From Fimenecus sp045595185 (GTDB lineage Bacteria > Bacillota > Clostridia > Oscillospirales > Acutalibacteraceae): a DNA stretch of 6,862 nt. The position numbers and the translations under genes were made by a program. The notes beneath the pieces are model-generated. The model made no database searches. It worked only from the letters and a program-made list of their open reading frames with translations, and had not been told where the DNA came from. The stretch is from contig JAZNZX010000049.1 of NCBI GenBank assembly GCA_045595185.1, positions 1 through 6,862 on the forward strand, in the 5' to 3' direction. Shown one piece after another: positions 6,242 through 6,862 of the stretch (the stretch's first letter is position 1; each line of letters begins with the position of its first letter).

Positions 6242-6571
6242 TGAGTAAATTGGGCAGTTGCGTAGGTTTTACCTATGAGGAAAGTCCGAGCATCATACAG
6301 CAGGGTAACGGCTAACGGCCGCCGAGGGCAACCTTAGGGACAGTGCAACAGAAATAAACCGCCGTTTTTACGGTAAGGATGGAAAGGCGAGGTAAGAGCT
6401 CACCGGCGCACAGGAGACTGTGCGGCCATGTAAACCCTACCCGAAGCAACACCGACTTGTCAGCTGTCAGCTGGGCACAAAAGACAGACGGGTGGCTTGA
6501 ACCTTGGAGCAATTCAAGGTCTAGACAGATGATTGCCTTAAATGACAAAACTCGGCTTACAGACTCACTCG
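6242..6571 (+). ncRNA. rnpB: RNase P RNA, apparently type A
   Basis: This is the catalytic RNA of RNase P, which removes 5' leaders from precursor tRNAs together with the protein RnpA. Conserved blocks appear in order: GAGGAAAGTCCG (6277-6288), the AGGGTAACGGCTAACGGCC region (from 6302), GACAGTGCAACAGAAA (6339-6354), a GGTAAGGATGGAAAGG and GGTAAGAGCTCACC segment (6372-6404), TAAACCCTACCCGAAGCAA (6431-6449), AGACAGATGATTGCC (6523-6537) and the 3' AAAACTCGGCTTACAG (6547-6562). A short hairpin GTAGG/CCTAT (6262-6275) corresponds to P3. The length is about 330 nt. Ends are approximate: 5' GAGT (from 6243) can pair with ACTC near 6570 as P1, with some mismatches. The P15 hairpin (6407-6424) carries a GAGA loop. 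The gene starts within about 10 nt of the HAD gene stop and ends at a strong terminator. Confidence 0.95.
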
Positions 6572-6583
6572 TTGATTTAACGG

Positions 6584-6614
6584 AAAACTCCACCTGGGTA
6601 AGGTGGAGTTTTTT
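6584..6614 (+). terminator. Rho-independent terminator of rnpB, probably bidirectional
   Basis: A 12-bp perfect stem, AAAACTCCACCT (6584-6595) with AGGTGGAGTTTT (6601-6612), closes a 5-nt loop (GGGTA) and ends in a run of six T (6609-6614). On the - strand the same stem is followed by TTTT, and the convergent XRE gene stops at 6622, so it can also end that transcript, though with a shorter U tract. Confidence 0.93.
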
Positions 6615-6621
6615 GGTTGGT

Positions 6622-6810
6622 TTACATTATAAAGAGTTCTTCGACTGTTGTGTTTAAGTATCGTGCAAGTTTAATTGCTAATTCAAGTGTAGGATTATAT
6701 TTATTATTCTCAATAGCGATAATTGTTTGTCTGGATACACTCAATGCTTTAGCTAAATCCTCTTGTCTGTATCCCATTTTTTTGCGTAATTCCTTTATCC
6801 TGTTTGTCAT
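6622..6810 (-). CDS. Small XRE-family (Cro/CI-like) transcriptional regulator
   Basis: 62 residues from ATG 6810. The whole protein is one helix-turn-helix domain: MTNRIKELRKK, QEDLAKALSVSRQTIIAIENNKYNP (residues 16-40) with the recognition helix around SRQTI, then LELAIKLARYLNTTVEELF. Such stand-alone proteins (YozG-like) bind DNA as dimers and often repress their own gene; the target here is unknown. The start is chosen because GGGTGAT lies 6 nt upstream of this ATG; an upstream in-frame TTG at 6825 overlaps that ribosome-binding site. The gene is convergent with rnpB, separated only by the shared terminator, and is not part of the + strand operon. A partner gene, if any, would lie beyond the right edge. 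Confidence 0.93.
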   Translation of the reverse strand: MTNRIKELRKKMGYRQEDLAKALSVSRQTIIAIENNKYNPTLELAIKLARYLNTTVEELFIM

Positions 6811-6816
6811 ACATTC

Positions 6817-6823
6817 ATCACCC
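6817..6823 (-). promoter_or_regulatory. Ribosome-binding site of the XRE gene
   Basis: On the - strand GGGTGAT precedes ATG 6810 by 6 nt and matches the form used by lemA. It decides the start, giving a 62-residue protein. Confidence 0.6.
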
Positions 6824-6834
6824 AAAATGTGATT

Positions 6835-6840
6835 ACTATA
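6835..6840 (-). promoter_or_regulatory. Possible -10 box of the XRE gene
   Basis: TATAGT on the - strand would give a 5' leader of about 18 nt. The matching -35 would fall at the window edge (around 6858), so it cannot be checked fully. Confidence 0.3.
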
Positions 6841-6862
6841 TTTAAAATAACGAGTGTAACTG

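Noticed and set aside
6459..6472. Direct repeat of GTCAGCT within rnpB
   Set aside because: Only two 7-base copies inside a structured RNA; most simply part of the variable P16/P17 region.
6312..6657. Open frames on both strands (- 6312-6593 and + 6379-6657)
   Set aside because: Both lie over the RNase P RNA gene and its terminator, whose conserved blocks are clear; structured GC-richer RNA genes often leave chance frames.
6811..6825. TTG 6825 as start of the XRE gene
   Set aside because: It overlaps the GGGTGAT ribosome-binding site, which is correctly spaced for ATG 6810.
6839..6849. AT-only palindrome TATTTAAAATA upstream of the XRE gene, considered as an operator
   Set aside because: Low-complexity A/T palindromes are frequent in this composition and no second copy is seen.

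Overview
The window looks like a piece of a low-GC Gram-positive chromosome from the Clostridia, most likely a Ruminococcus-like member of the Oscillospiraceae. The evidence is AT-rich coding sequence with strong GAGG or GGTGAT ribosome-binding sites, an RNase P RNA that looks type A, a Thr/Glu/Pro linker typical of ruminococcal surface proteins, and a LemA/TPM gene pair. The genus is inference; no 16S or other phylogenetic marker apart from rnpB is present.

Layout: six protein genes run on the + strand with gaps of 3 to 39 nt and no internal terminator, so they look like one operon entered midway. They are (1) a membrane-anchored class B sortase-like protein, open at the left edge, with two catalytic residues replaced; (2) a 695-residue membrane protein whose cytoplasmic half looks like a degenerate CinA and whose extracellular half is SpoIID-like; (3) galE; (4) lemA; (5) a TPM-domain (YgcG-like) protein with a glycine-rich tail; (6) a HAD subclass IB phosphatase resembling PgpC. 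rnpB starts a few bases after gene 6 and ends at a strong hairpin terminator. A small XRE-type regulator converges on that terminator from the - strand.

How the parts may work together: genes 1 to 5 all point to the cell envelope (membrane-anchored exported domains, a glycan-strand enzyme fold, a UDP-sugar epimerase, LemA/TPM), and gene 6 could fit if it acts on a phospholipid precursor. The most unusual part is genes 1 and 2. Both are single-pass membrane proteins with a cytoplasmic N-terminus and an extracellular C-terminal domain, and both appear to carry enzyme folds that have lost signature residues (sortase in gene 1, CinA in gene 2). They may form a membrane sensing or scaffolding pair in which the SpoIID-like domain keeps a possible catalytic Glu. 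That joint role is inference.
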